DNA of 64,000 nt from Nemertoderma westbladi (GCA_032718475.1 JAUCBJ010006472.1:17312-81311), one strand, 5' to 3'. Positions 11,841-22,570 are shown, counted from the stretch's first letter. Notes: generated by a model not told the origin, from the sequence alone. Translations and numbers: made by a program.

Positions 11841-12995
11841 TCAATAACGTCGCCCTGCGCAGGTATATACTGAACGAGAGATTTTTATCATAGTTCTTCG
11901 AAAATTAGTAAAAGCTGGTTGATTTACTTTACTTTCATCTTCCTCATTACCCAACTGTTTCTTTATTTTATTCAATTGTACATTAATTTTCAATAATTTA
12001 CTTTTATTTCCCAGAACCTGTCTTAATATCTTTTCTCTATTTTCTTCATTTTCTTCCATTTGTTTAATAAATTTTCGCATTTGATTTTTGTTTCCTAATA
12101 TTTGTCTCAATATCTCTTCTTTATTTTTATCATTCTCTTCTAAATATTTAATAAATTTCTGTAATTTAATTTTACTTCCTAGAACTTGGGTCAATGTCGC
12201 CTCTTTATTTTCTTCATTTTCCTTTAAATGTTTAATGATTTTCCGCAATTTATTCTTATTTCCAAGTAATTGTCTCAACATTTCCTCATTATCATCATTT
12301 TCATCCTCTTCTTCACTTTCCTGATCTTCACTTTCTTCACCATCTTTCTGACCTTCACTTTCTTCATCCTCTTCGCCACCTTCACGTTCTTCATCCTCTT
12401 CCCCACCTTCACTTTCTTCACCATCTTTCTGACCTTCACGTTCTTCATCCTCTTCCCCACCTTCACTTTCTTCACCATCTTTCTGACCTTCACGTTCTTC
12501 ATCCTCTTCCCCACCTTCACTTTCTTCATCCTCCACCTGTTCTTCACTTTCTTCATCCTCTTCCTGTTCTTCACTTTCTTCATCCTCTTCCTGATCTTCA
12601 CTTTCTTCCTGATCTTCACTTTATTCGTTCTCAACTACACTCTCTTCAACTTCATCCTGACCCTCACTATTTTCATTCTCCATCTCATCGAACTCTTCTT
12701 CTCCATCTTTCTCACTCAAATTTTCCTCATTTTCTAGGGGTAACTGTTTTTGTATCCCTTTCAAAATATTCATAACTTTATGAAATTTATTTTCCATTGT
12801 CTGTTTTATCTTTAATATATCACGCTCATCTCTCTTTTTCTTTTCATCTTCACTAAAAATATCTTCGGATTTTTTAATTTTTTTTGGTAAAGGATCCATT
12901 AGTTTTTCCTTTCTATGTGACGGGATCAAGGATCCCGACCGGATAGATTGTCTATGCGTCACCGTCGTCTTTAGGGGTGCTGGCAGTTTGGCCAA
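11841..12995 (-). pseudogene. Acidic, repeat-built protein of the long-TIR element, one in-frame stop
   Basis: I do not recognise the family. Reading from 12995, a first segment of 124 codons (basic N-terminus; PLPKKIKK near residue 37 could be a nuclear signal) ends at a TAA at 12621-12623. The same frame then continues uninterrupted for another 260 codons to 11841, so a single nonsense change probably breaks one gene of about 384 codons. The stop lies among Glu codons (GAA), so GAA to TAA is the likely change. The middle is Glu/Asp/Ser-rich with repeats of the type SEGGEEDEEREGQKDGEE. The C-terminal part is about four repeats of roughly 28 residues, (I/L)LRQ(L/I/V)LGNK..(L/M)RKFIK, rich in Lys, Glu and Asn and likely helical or coiled-coil. 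An alternative start is the Met at about 12897. It is the only sizeable frame in the element's core. It could be a transposition accessory factor or a captured host gene; the function is unknown. Confidence 0.55.
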
Positions 12996-13155
12996 GGCCG
13001 TTGCGGAAAATATGGGAATTCGATGTTATCTCCTGGTGTTGTATAATAATATATGTGATAGCACAATGACTGAATAACTGAGTAGATTGGCAATAGTATG
13101 TGTCTGAATGTTGATGATATTTGGTGACGGTGAGAAAAATGTCACCGGTCTGCAC

Positions 13156-13831
13156 TTAAACTGATGACTGAGTAACTGAACCGGTAATTAAATGCATTGA
13201 CAATATATGTAATTACTCCTATGCTACTGTGGCCTTTCATCCAGTGGATGCTCTCCCCCGCCCCCTATTGGCAGATAATCTACTTCACGCCTCTCACCTC
13301 TCTGGGAGTGCTTCCCCCCCCCCCTTGTTGGCCCCTGTTGGTTATTTTCCCTCCCGAGGTGGTTTGACCTCTAACCTCCCTTTGTGTGGCTTTGGGGTTG
13401 TGTTGTCCCCGGTGTTGGATTGTGATACAAGATTAGTTATTGCCAATCTCGTACCTCCAACATATTACTGAAAATATGCCACTTCCCATTTATGAGGGTA
13501 ATGCAGCGGAACTGAATCCGCTTACATTCTATGTGTTTCCATATGACGAGATAGATTGTCTTGTTTCATTTCTTTACTACAAACCAAACAACTTTCATGT
13601 CTATGCATTATATTATAGCAATGTCAATTGATAGTATTGTATTTTAGCTAAATGATTTTACAAACTTTTAAATAAATAAAACTTTTATGAAAATAAATAA
13701 AACTTTTTAAAATAAAAATTAGAGAATGAATGGGAATGCGGAATTATAGAGGGAGGCTAGAATGGATTATCCAATCAGAGTGCGAGGGTGAGTTAGGCAG
13801 CCAATCAGGACTCGATGGAGGAAAGTTAAGC
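13156..13831. other. Core of the long-TIR element, upstream of the acidic ORF
   Basis: This holds a pyrimidine-rich stretch at 13250-13420 (with a run of 12 C near 13314) and a small open frame, 13440..13631 (+), without recognisable domains. The divergent promoter of the acidic gene would be expected here, but no clear TATA box is visible. Confidence 0.35.
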
Positions 13832-14089
13832 AGCCCATGAGAGAGAAGATGCGAGTACAGTGGTAAAGCCCATCCATGATGAGATAACGTCACACTAACT
13901 CTCAAGGATAGTTATACTCACCATTCAAATATCCCTCGCAAACCAGATTCCCCCAGCATCTAAAGTATTCCACTTCAATGCAAAATATATAGAGCTTTAG
14001 TTGGATTTGAACCTGTGCTTTTAAACTCTTTTGTGCTCGTATATTGTAATTTATTGTTCATATAATGCAATATAACTCGGCTATTTAGT

Positions 14090-14472
14090 CTGTGCCTCAG
14101 TGAGGCATAGTCTGTGCCTCAGTGAGGCATAGTCTATGCCTCAGTGAGTCATAGTCTATGCCTCAGTGAGGCATAGTCTATGCCTCAGTGAGGCATAGTC
14201 TATGCCTCAGTGAGGCATAGTCTATGCCTCAGTGCCTCAGTGAGGCATAGTCTGTGCCTCAGTGCCTCAGTGAGGCATAGTCTCTGCCTCAGTGAGGCAT
14301 AGTCTGTGCCTCAGTGAGGAATAGTCTGTGCCTCAGTTAAGCATAGTCTGTGCCTCAGTGAGGCATAGTCTATGCCTCAGTGCCTCAGTGAGGCATAGTC
14401 TGCGCCTCAGTGCCTCAGTGAGGCATAGTCTGTGCCTCAGTGCCTCAGTGCCTCAGTGAGGCATAGTCTGTG
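14090..14472. repeat. Array of roughly 22 bp palindromic units, right arm
   Basis: About 16-17 units of the palindrome TGCCTCAGTGAGGCA with atagtct(g/a) spacers. Several places carry doubled 'gcctcagt' half-units. It is the inverted counterpart of 10824-11140 within the right terminal inverted repeat. Confidence 0.9.
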
Positions 14473-14531
14473 TCAAGTCTTAAAGGAGAGTCTTACAAAT
14501 TCGAACGTCAACGAACGAATTCGAAGGTTAC

Positions 14532-14604
14532 TGTTCCACTTGGTGTAGTGGTTGTGTTGAATTCACATCTTCCGTATGTCATGGGTTTGATCCCCCCATG
14601 AACC
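14532..14604 (+). other. tRNA-like segment in the right inverted repeat
   Basis: The inverted counterpart of 10688-10757. The A box tggtgtagtggtt is unchanged, and the B-box region reads gggtttgatcccc with one change from the left-arm copy. The acceptor stem does not pair, so a functional tRNA is unlikely. Confidence 0.45.
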
Positions 14605-14689
14605 AGGGCAGTTTTCGTTCGGTCAGCAATACGCCTAACTTTGCAAAATTCAGTATTATTGCCTAGTAACCAATTCATAGCTACTATAT

Positions 14690-14864
14690 TGACTAATCAG
14701 GGGGGCAGGGTGCAGCAGTGAAGACAGCCGTAGTACAGTAGTACGTATGTACTGCTGTATAATCAGGAAGGATGTACCAATATCATAAAACATAATATAA
14801 TAATAATAAGATAAGCTACGCCATCTAGCGGGCATAGGCGTAGGGCTTATGGTGATACTACACA
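14690..14864 (-). mobile_element. Putative short LTR of the Gypsy element
   Basis: Downstream of the Gypsy pol stop (14950), the minus strand has a purine-rich tract, aaagagggg, directly followed by a 175 bp segment that begins TGTGTAGTATCACC and ends TGATTAGTCA (TG...CA ends). It stops exactly where the inverted repeat of the long-TIR element starts. No second copy is present in the window, so the LTR assignment rests on position and ends only. Confidence 0.4.
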
Positions 14865-14949
14865 TACCCCTCTTTAGGTGGGGTGGGGTTGGCGTAGCGC
14901 CTCAAAACAAATAGTTTATAGCCTAAACAATTTATTGCGGAGTTACGGG

Positions 14950-16575
14950 TTACTCTAGTTTGTTATACTCGCTGTTCGAGTAACGTAAGGGCGGTTTTAT
15001 TATTCTCCCCGACCTAGTCTGGATTGGAGGGGTAACCGGTTGTGGGGCTGGCTGTGGCCTGGCGGCCATTTCAGCCCACGTTGGCTGTGGTAGGGCCGGT
15101 GTCGGAGGTGCCACTGGCTGCCTCGGTGTCTCTGGTTGAGGGGGGTCGCCCTGTGGTGGGGTCGGGGTGGCGCACCCCGTAGTGAAGTGGCGCTGCCGGA
15201 GTAGAACGCGGTTCCGGCGGAGTACGCGGCCACTGGTCTGTCGGACCAGGTAGTCGTGGTTGGGGAGGCCCTCAGCGATGGTTCCCTGGCCAGTCCAACG
15301 TTTGGTTGTCGGGTCCTGGATGAGGACTGGTGTCCCAACCGGCATAGCCTTAAGGCTGCGGGCGTGGTGGTCGTAATTTGCCGCGAGCTGGTTTTGATTG
15401 GTCGCGGATGTGGCGTCGAGCTCTGTGAAGGTCTTTTGCCACTTGGGATCAAACGCGGTGAAGTGGACGGGTAGGGCCTCCCTGACATTGCGGCCGTATA
15501 AAAGTTCCGCCGGGGAGCGGCCGCCGTAACGCGAGGTGTTGCGGAAGGCGAGGATGCCCTTCGCGATCTCGTCGGAGTTGTGGCGCGCCCCGCGGACCAA
15601 CTTCTTTAGTGCTTTGACGGCCGCTTCGGCGCGGCCGTTGGTGCGCGGTAGGTAGGGCGTAGAGGGCTCCAGTCGGACACTCCAGTCGGACAGGAATGAC
15701 CGGACGGCGTCGGACACCAGCTGGGGCCCGTTGTCTGGACGGATAACGGTCGGTACCGCAGTGGCCAAGAAGAGGCGGCGGAGGCAGTCGATTATTACTG
15801 GGGAGGTTGAGTTCTGGCCGAGTTTGTAAAGGGTGGGCCAGCCGGTGAATTCGTCGGTCACAACGAGGTAGTTGGTGCCGTCTAGGACAAATATGTTGGT
15901 GTGTACTCTTTGGAACAGGCGGGTGGCGTCCGGGTTCCGTTGGAGTGGCACGATGGTGGGTGCGATGGGAGGGCTGCCTGACAGGGTTGGCAGCGCTCGA
16001 CCGTCTGTTTGATGTCGTTGGGTATGGAGGGCCACCAGACGGAGCGACACGCCCTCTCCCGAGTTTTAGTGAGTCCCTGGTGGGCGGCGTGGAGTAGCCG
16101 GAGCGTCTCGGGACGGAGTTCGACGGGGATATAGAGCTGGGGCCCGCGGAAAATGACGCCATCGTGCACCATCAGCTCCGAGCGGAACTGGAAGTAGGGC
16201 CGCAGCTGGTCGTCGGTGACGTTGTGTTTGGACGTCGGCCAGCCGTCCCGGATGGTGGCGAGGAGCGCGCGGTACACAGGGTCGTGCTGCCCGGCCTCCC
16301 GGATCTGGTCGAGCCGCGCGTCCCGAGATTCGACCGACGGGGTGGCGGCGGATGCGGCGACGGCCGCGGAGACGATAAACTCCCGGTCGGCGTCGTCTTC
16401 CGGGGTGAGGAGGATGTCGTCGGAGGTTGGGGAGTTCCTGGGGGCGCGGGAGAAGGCGTCGGCGATTACGTATTTACTGCCGCGTTGGTGGCGGGCGGTG
16501 AAGTTAAAGCGCGACATCAACGTCTTTAACTTCAGCAGCCGATCGTTGCTGACCTGGTCCAACCGGCGGTCGTTC
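14950..16575 (-). pseudogene. Ty3/Gypsy pol fragment: RNase H tail, integrase, C-terminal module
   Basis: The fragment covers, in order, the end of RNase H (VIADAFSRAP, the usual junction motif), a linker, the H2C2 zinc finger of integrase (HAAH...CQPC, about 16070-15990), the integrase core with D (TDEFTGWP), D (RPDNGPQ) and E (NGRAEAAVKALK) all kept, and a C-terminal RNA/chromatin-binding type module followed by a Pro-rich tail ending in PPLRYSNSEYNKLE. One frameshift near 15965-15975 separates the zinc finger from the core. Everything upstream of RNase H is missing: the fragment ends at about 16575, where it meets a BEL element in the opposite orientation. The GC content is strikingly higher than in the rest of the window, giving many long shadow frames. 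In an intact element these enzymes would insert the cDNA into chromatin. Confidence 0.9.
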
Positions 16576-18050
16576 TAAAGGAGAAAATTAGTCACCAGGA
16601 GCATGAAGAGACTAATAAACAGATACTGAGACTCCTGCAATGCTATGAGGATTCCGAAAAGTATTTCCTGTTGTTGAGAAATCCGCAGATGCGCTTAAGG
16701 GATCGATTCTCTAGCACAATGATAGATGGGTTAATACGTGTTGGAGGAAGACTAACCAATGCACCCTTATCCTTTGACACTAAATTCCCCATACTCATTA
16801 GAAATCTTGAAGTACAAATCAAGATGATTGTAGATGTTCACAGTAAGCTTTATCATGCTGGAAGAGAACGAGTTCTTAGCGAAATTCGAACTCGCTATTA
16901 TTTTGATAAACCCCGTAGGGCTCTGAACCAAGTTCTTAGGAACTGCATACCCTGTAGGAAAGCATTCAGTAGGCCTTTAACACAGCGAGAGGCAGAATTA
17001 CCTAGGGAACGAGTAAGCTTCTATGAACCACCTTTTACTAATACTGGTGTAGATTTATTTGGCCCTATTGAAGTATATCGTGCGAGGACTATAGTCAAGA
17101 GATGGTGTGTCATCTTCGTGTGCATGACTTGCAGAGCCATCCATCTCGATATGGTGAACGATCTATCTACCAACAGTTTCGTCTTAAGTTTACGACGACA
17201 GATCGCTCGCTTCGGTACGAGTAATACCATGAGATCGGACAAGGGAACGAACTTCATTGGTGCCAACAACGAAATACAGGCTTACGTAAAGGACTGGAAC
17301 CAAAGACAGGTGGATGACCAGCTAAGGATAACAGCGTCTAGCTGGACCTTCAACGCCGCCGACGCCCCTTGGTGGGGAGGAAGTTGGGAGAGATTAATTA
17401 GAAGTGTTAAGACCGCATTTCACTTTATAGTGCCATGCCGTGCGTATCTCACCGACGAACTTTTGCGGACGTTAATGGAGGAAATAGCTGCCTATCTCAA
17501 CGAGAGACCGCTTATGCCAGTCTCATCGAGTCCCGATTCCCTGGAAGCGCTAACACCTGCGCACTTCCTACTAAAGAAACCGGTAGCCATGCTCCCACGA
17601 TCGGAGATTGCCGACGGAGACGAATACTGCCGTCGAACTTGGCAACTTATGCAGTTGCTATCCCGTTGTTTCGCTGACCATTTCGAGAAACATTACCTGC
17701 CCACACTACAACTTCGAACTAAGTGGTTTGCGCAGCAAGAAAACGTCAGCGCCGGAGATATGGTACTTATTGTAGATCCAGACCTCCCACGTAAACGGTG
17801 GCAGACAGGTCGTATCATCGAGACCCATATCTCGGAGGATGGTTTAGTACGTTCAGTAGAACTCATCGTTATGCGGCGTAACTTCAAGAAGCCCGGTATA
17901 ATCTTTGAGACGCAACAACTCAATCGCCCAGTTGGTCGTTTATGTTTACTGGAAAGAGACAGAGAACTCTCTGGAAACTATGGAAGACAAGACACTCTTC
18001 CCACGACCACCTCCCTAATTCCTCAAACATCTAGGGACTCCCAAACGTGA
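16575..18050 (+). pseudogene. BEL/Pao pol 3' part: integrase and C-terminal domain
   Basis: An uninterrupted frame of 491 codons, open from the junction with the Gypsy fragment. The domains are the integrase H2C2 finger (HAGRERVL...NCIPCRK, codons about 125-160), the integrase core with D in GVDLFGPI, D in RSDKGTNF (Lys replaces the usual Asn next to it) and E in GGSWERLIRSVK, and then the BEL-specific C-terminal domain with TKWF, GDMVLIVDPDLPR and GLVRSVELI (DUF5641 type). The stop is at 18048. Gag, protease and reverse transcriptase are absent here. The last 45 codons are nearly identical to the end of the minus-strand copy (46536). The intact frame suggests fairly recent insertion, but this copy is 5' truncated and cannot be autonomous. 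Confidence 0.92.
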
Positions 18051-19169
18051 TACGTCTGGAGTGGGTGTATGACTATGTTATTTATCTATTTTATTACATT
18101 TTATATGCGAACTTTATTATGTACTTTATTATAATCGTTTTTATTCAATTTTTATTTAGTAGAATGTTATTTTAGGGATTATTTAGTAGATTAGTGCAAT
18201 ATATTAGTGTTTATTACGTACATAATTACTTATAATATATATTTAGTGCGACGGCGAGAAATAATTTTTTCTCTTTCCTTACTGTCCGTATCATATTATA
18301 AATACGTGACTACAGTAAGATGAAATGTCCGTACTTCTTAAAGTACAATAAAGCCACTACTATATTCAAGTAGTAGGTAGGCAGAGTATTAGGAATGCAA
18401 AGTTCAGATCCTCGTGTCTCGGCTAAACCAAGCTCTGGGTAGACCTTGGAAACGACTTGCCTCTTCACACTGACATTGCTTCGTGCGATATTGCTCTTCT
18501 ACCTTATAACAAATAATACATATAGTAGCGTGATGTCCCTCTAACAGTAGCGTAAATCGCAAATAAATCTGTTAAACTTTTTGACCATCTGTAATTCTAG
18601 TCGATTAAGATATCGTGGCACCCACCGATATACTTGAAAGACAAATTCTAGAATCAGTGGTTAACGTCCCCAGACAAGTTCTGGAATAAATCGGTGCTCA
18701 TCCTAAATATTAATTTAATATTTATTAAAATCTGTAAAATCCCGATCCTTTAAAATTTCTAGTCAATTAAGATATCGCAGTATTTACCGATATTCTTAGA
18801 AGGACTATTTTATAGAATTAAGGATCCTAAGTTCCCAGATATGCTCTGGAATAAAATTTATGTCAATTTAACATCAAATAATAAAATTCACGGGAATAAA
18901 TTTAAATTCATATTCAAATGAATTTCATAAATTGTCATTTTTTGCAATTTATAACATTCCCAAAATTCCAGTAATTAATAGATCATGGGAGCGGAGATTC
19001 ATATTGAGTGTATTAAAGTGCGAGAATCTCCAACATATAGTCAATAGCCGATAAAATTTATAAAATCATGCATAAAGAGGATATTGACAACTAAAGAATT
19101 ACTATTAAATAACATCCCAGATCTGTATGCATGAGAATTACCCTAATTCTACCGCTAGTTTTCCATAAT
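18051..19169 (+). mobile_element. BEL/Pao 3' spacer, first part
   Basis: Non-coding sequence between pol and the extra ORF of the BEL element, matched by 45420-46535 on the other strand. It contains a diverged tandem duplication: ttctagtc(g/a)attaagatatcg at about 18596 and again at about 18758, each unit ending in ctctggaataaa or ttctggaataaa. It also has a B-box-like aagttcagatcctcg near 18400 in both copies. It is not an LTR, because it is not repeated upstream of gag. Confidence 0.75.
19105..19169 (+). repeat. 65 bp direct repeat flanking the piggyBac remnant, left copy
   Basis: From TTAA to ccataat, this 65 bp stretch of BEL spacer is identical to 20507-20571. The other BEL copy (about 45417-45480, -) has it only once, so it was duplicated when or after piggyBac inserted. 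Confidence 0.9.
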
Positions 19170-19186
19170 TTTGGGTTGTTGTCACA

Positions 19187-20022
19187 GGCATGCTGAGTTA
19201 TATATGGAATTTACAACCTTATATAGGACGGCAGGATAAACGTGAAGTGAACCAGGGCCAGAGGGTTGTTTTGCAGCTAACTGAAGGTTTGTCTGGGAGA
19301 AATATTACTACTGATAATTTCTATACATCGTATAATTTGGGACAGTTACTAAAGAAACGCAATCAAACATTAGTTGGCACAGTCAGAAAGAATTAGCCCG
19401 AATTACCGAAGGAGTTTGTTGATCCCAAGAACCGAGTTCTGTACAGCTCAATATTTGGACATAGAGATGATACAACCATTCTATCATATTGTCGAAAAAA
19501 ACACTACAATAAATATAAAAAAACACTACAATAAATATAAAGGTGGTGTAGATTCGGCTGACAAGTGTTTGTCTACTTATACTGTAAAGAGGAAGACACG
19601 CCGATGGCCAGTGGCTGTATTCAGCAACATGGTAGATATTGCAGCCTATAATGCTTACATTATATGGGTTGTTCCCTGATTGGAAGAAAGGAAAGCTCTA
19701 CCGACGACGATTATTTCTAGAACGCCTTGGCCGCGAATTTATTGGGCCATTTATGATGGCCAGATCCACTATGCCACGGTCACAAGCCGCTATTGATATC
19801 ATTAACGTCGCCCATGCCCAAGAAGATGAGAGATCTTCCGGAAACTCAAAGTCATACTCTTCCATTTCTGAATACAACCACGACCACAAGCGGGGTCGTT
19901 GCTCATTACATGACCGAGCCAGTGATGTAAAAACTGTACTAGTATGCACGAAATGTAAGAACTTTGCCTGTCAAGCCCACGCAGTTGCTATATGTACGAG
20001 CTGCATAGGATCTCTGCTGTAA
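19187..20022 (+). pseudogene. piggyBac transposase, C-terminal half
   Basis: Homology is clear from TTDNFYTSYNL (holding the second catalytic Asp of the DDD triad), GTVRKN, LPKEF, YKGGVDSADK (third catalytic Asp), RRWPVAVFSNMVDIAAYNAY, and the cysteine-rich C-terminal domain CSLHDR...CTKCKNFACQAH...CTSC, which binds DNA or chromatin in this family. The first Asp and the N-terminal half are absent. The frame is broken by a stop at 19394, a shift near 19500 beside a duplicated 'actacaataaatataaa' word, and a shift near 19670. The protein is dead. Confidence 0.9.
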
Positions 20023-20447
20023 TATTCAGCACACTACGAATTATATTGAATAATATTGAATATTATGTTTCAATAGTAGCCAAATTTAAATGCTTACTTG
20101 AACAATGGGTAAATTGGGCAATGGGGTGGGTGGGTGGGTTGGTAGGGTTTGTCATATTTACATGCCAGATTGAGACAAAATAACAGGGTATCCAGTTTGT
20201 TTGTAGGCAAATAATATTTAAATTACACTATCATCATTAAAATATCCTTTTGGGTGATCCACAAATTACTTGAAGAATTTTAATAAACTATAAAATGCTT
20301 TTATTTATGTAGTACAAAATATACTTCACGTGCTGCGCGAAGTTTCCAAGAGTGTTGATATGTTTTAAAAATGTCAATTAATGTAGGAGTATTCTAATAT
20401 TTACAAATATTATGGAACTTGTACCTATTTTAATAGTAAAATATACT

Positions 20448-20465
20448 GGGGTCGCAAACGACCCC
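20448..20465. other. Subterminal hairpin of piggyBac
   Basis: ggggtcgcaaacgacccc is an 8 bp perfect stem with a 2 nt loop, about 40 bp from the TTAA. Inverted words of this type are frequent near piggyBac ends and may bind transposase. Confidence 0.7.
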
Positions 20466-20506
20466 AAGGGACACCAATACAAATTAGAATAAGGTACGTA
20501 TGAAGG

Positions 20507-21069
20507 TTAAATAACATCCCAGATCTGTATGCATGAGAATTACCCTAATTCTACCGCTAGTTTTCCATAATGTCACCATGGCAACACTCACGCTAGAATT
20601 AGAAGCAAGTTAAAGGAACAATAAAAGGCTTGCCCCATTGCGTAGCCTAAGAGGATACATAGCGCACTATTAGTATCCAAAGATACATAGTAATAACGTG
20701 ACATTCTGGAAGACACTGACTAACGAACAAATGGCCTGCATGTGTGCAGTAAGTAATGATTGTATGGAATTTGTGCGTTTATAGGTGAATGTTACTACTA
20801 AAGTGTGTTTACAGTAGCTAATCGCAATTGTAAAGTAGCCCTAACTCTACCGAGATAACCTCAAGTGGATTCAAGCTTTTGGGACGGACAGTGGTGGGAC
20901 TTGTGCCGGTTATCGTTGTCGTGCTGTTGCTACATGTTGGCGTAAACACCGCGACAACGGTATATCGGCGCTGAGAAACCCACTGTCCGGGGGCAAAGAC
21001 TAGTAGGCAGCGACGCCCGCTTGCCTAAATATTAACTCATACTGATATTAATAAACTCAGATAGCAGAT
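20507..21069 (+). mobile_element. BEL/Pao 3' spacer, second part
   Basis: Continuation of the BEL spacer after the piggyBac insertion, starting with the right copy of the 65 bp duplication. It is collinear with 44907-45480 on the minus strand. It ends with aaactcagatagcagat directly before the ATG of the extra ORF, identical in the other copy apart from one base (aaactcagatagcagat also precedes the ATG at 44906). Confidence 0.75.
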
Positions 21070-22570
21070 ATGACGGAATTGATAGAAGATGACCTTGGTA
21101 TTAGAGAGCGATATACTCTACCTTTACAAGCGTTTGTGGATAGCTTGATACGCGGTGAAGCCGATCCGACTATTACGGAGGACGATGGTCGTTATATCGA
21201 ACCGCCAATGTCCCAAGAGCAACTTACGCGTGAATTGGACTATCGAAAATTAACCGCTCGCTATACGCATCGTAATGGTACGTATATGGACATCCTAACT
21301 ACCGGCCATCCTATCGATTTACATGATACGGACGATGTATACACCGAAAGGGAAATGGTTCTATTTAAATATCATACCCAGCGGAGTCGTAACGATAAAC
21401 CGAGAATAGATCACGAAAATTATATTCGTAACAGGCTGGGAAGACGAACCAATATGCCTAGAATCTGAGGAGATTCAGCCTATCGCGCCCGGAACAACGA
21501 CAACGATTACCTCCTAGAATGGTATCAAGGTCCACAGTGTCTCACTGCGTACGATTATCGCCATGCCAACTATGTTTCTCGGCAACATTGTCGGTTATGC
21601 GCATCGAGAGACCATGTTACGCCCATGGACACAAACGTCCGCTGTTCCTATTTCCACGAACAACCGACGATGGAAATTTATTGCGCTTATTACAGACTCA
21701 ATAACTTGCACATTTTTGCGGTTTGCCCTCAATTTATGACTCAATGTCACCATTGTCAACTAAAGGGACGCGCCAGTTTCGATTGCCCTTTTTAGTCACG
21801 ATTTGGAAAGCGTAGATGAAATGATCACACTACGTTACATCAGAGCTTGGGAAGCGAACGCTGATTTACATTGTGATTCGCGCCATCGTTATTATCCTGG
21901 ACGCGCTTACGAAGGAGTTTATGCGTTCCATCCTTATCTATTCGCTTCTGTCGAACAGAAATCACGCATATCAAGTTATGAACTACTGAAGCGCGTTGGA
22001 GAATGTATTTCAACCAAATATGTGCGCAAATTTCTCAGGAGCATTAATCCGAGTGACATCTATTCTTACAACTTAATAAACTTTATCCGTCAAGACCCTG
22101 CCTATGGAGACTTATTTGTCAACTCACACCCCGAGTTACAGGAAGTATATCGACGGCCTTACGAGTACCGAGCCCGCGAACGCGAGTTGGAAAGAACCAT
22201 TAAACCAAGGAAGTTTTTAACTGCCTATGGTCCACCCACGGCCCTCGTTCAGACCACTCGTAAAGGACCCATAAGAGCGGCTGTCTTGAAACGAGCTCTC
22301 AAAGCCGTTAGACCCCTCTCCCCGGACGTTGATGTCAATCAACCCGGTACTTCGACCGGCGGATATACCGACCGTAATCCCATACCTTCTGATGCAATCA
22401 TATTGCACCCTTCACCCAGGAGTTATAGCCCTCCTCGTAAAGTGGCTCGCCCCAAAGAGAAAAGGACTCTTGCTAGCTTTAAAAACTGCATAAACGCCGT
22501 CCGCGCAAGAAAGACTAACTGTTTAGAGTATTTTTATATTTTAGAAACTGTGATTTTGTATATTTTATAG
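21070..22570 (+). pseudogene. Extra ORF of the BEL element downstream of pol (zinc-knuckle protein)
   Basis: I do not recognise the family beyond its zinc motifs. It starts MTELIEDDLGIRERYTLP, shared with the copy at 44906 (-). Frame 1 runs 21070..21468. A second stretch (about 21505-21795) holds CRLC, then CSYFH, EIYCAY and a knuckle-like CHHCQLKGRASFDC, where Arg replaces the His of the other copy. A third frame, 21803..22570, continues through ESVDEMITLRYIRAWEAN and a basic Pro-rich C-terminus, PRSYSPPRKVARPKEK. At least two shifts break it, and 21440-21600 differs strongly from the other copy. It lies between pol and the 3' LTR, where env or accessory genes sit in some LTR elements. However, no signal peptide or membrane segment is visible, so an envelope role is unlikely. 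A nucleic-acid-binding accessory role is inference. Confidence 0.65.

Larger units (their letters stand above)
10605..14689. mobile_element. 4.1 kb element with long terminal inverted repeats and palindromic iterons
   Basis: The two ends are inverted copies beginning atatagtagctatgaattgg. Each arm contains, in the same order, a unique outer segment, a tRNA-like segment, the word attcgaacgtcaacgaa, an array of palindromic units, and a segment with aatctggtttgcgagggat. The left arm is about 670 bp (10605-11275) and the right about 860 bp (13832-14689); the right arm carries an extra roughly 115 bp insert at 13976-14090. The core encodes an acidic protein on the minus strand and no recognisable transposase. 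No target-site duplication was found. Foldback or MULE-like DNA transposons can have this architecture, but assignment to them is inference. Confidence 0.75.
19170..20506 (+). mobile_element. piggyBac-type element, 5' truncated
   Basis: The remnant sits inside the BEL 3' spacer. Its right end is a true terminus: the next bases are TTAA (20507-20510), the piggyBac target. A subterminal hairpin, ggggtcgcaaacgacccc, lies at 20448-20465. Its left end is inside the transposase gene and is followed on the outside by a duplicated 65 bp of target DNA instead of a normal end. Confidence 0.85.

Noticed and set aside
12270-12737. Phe/Thr-rich frame antisense to the acidic ORF
   Set aside because: It is the complement of Glu/Asp/Lys codon repeats. 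The minus-strand protein has structured repeats and a plausible start, and this one has neither.
15449-16162. Long Arg/Pro-rich frames overlapping the Gypsy integrase, and plus-strand frames at 15256-16578
   Set aside because: High GC lowers stop frequency. Only the frame with the D, D, E and zinc-finger motifs is meaningful.
18051-19180. Initial idea that the sequence after BEL pol is the 3' LTR
   Set aside because: It is not repeated upstream of gag in the minus-strand copy. The pair 22950-23801 and 53656-54517 fits the LTR role by position, TG..CA ends and length.
21070-22570. Envelope gene interpretation of the extra BEL ORF
   Set aside because: No signal peptide, membrane anchor or cleavage site is visible; zinc-binding motifs point elsewhere.
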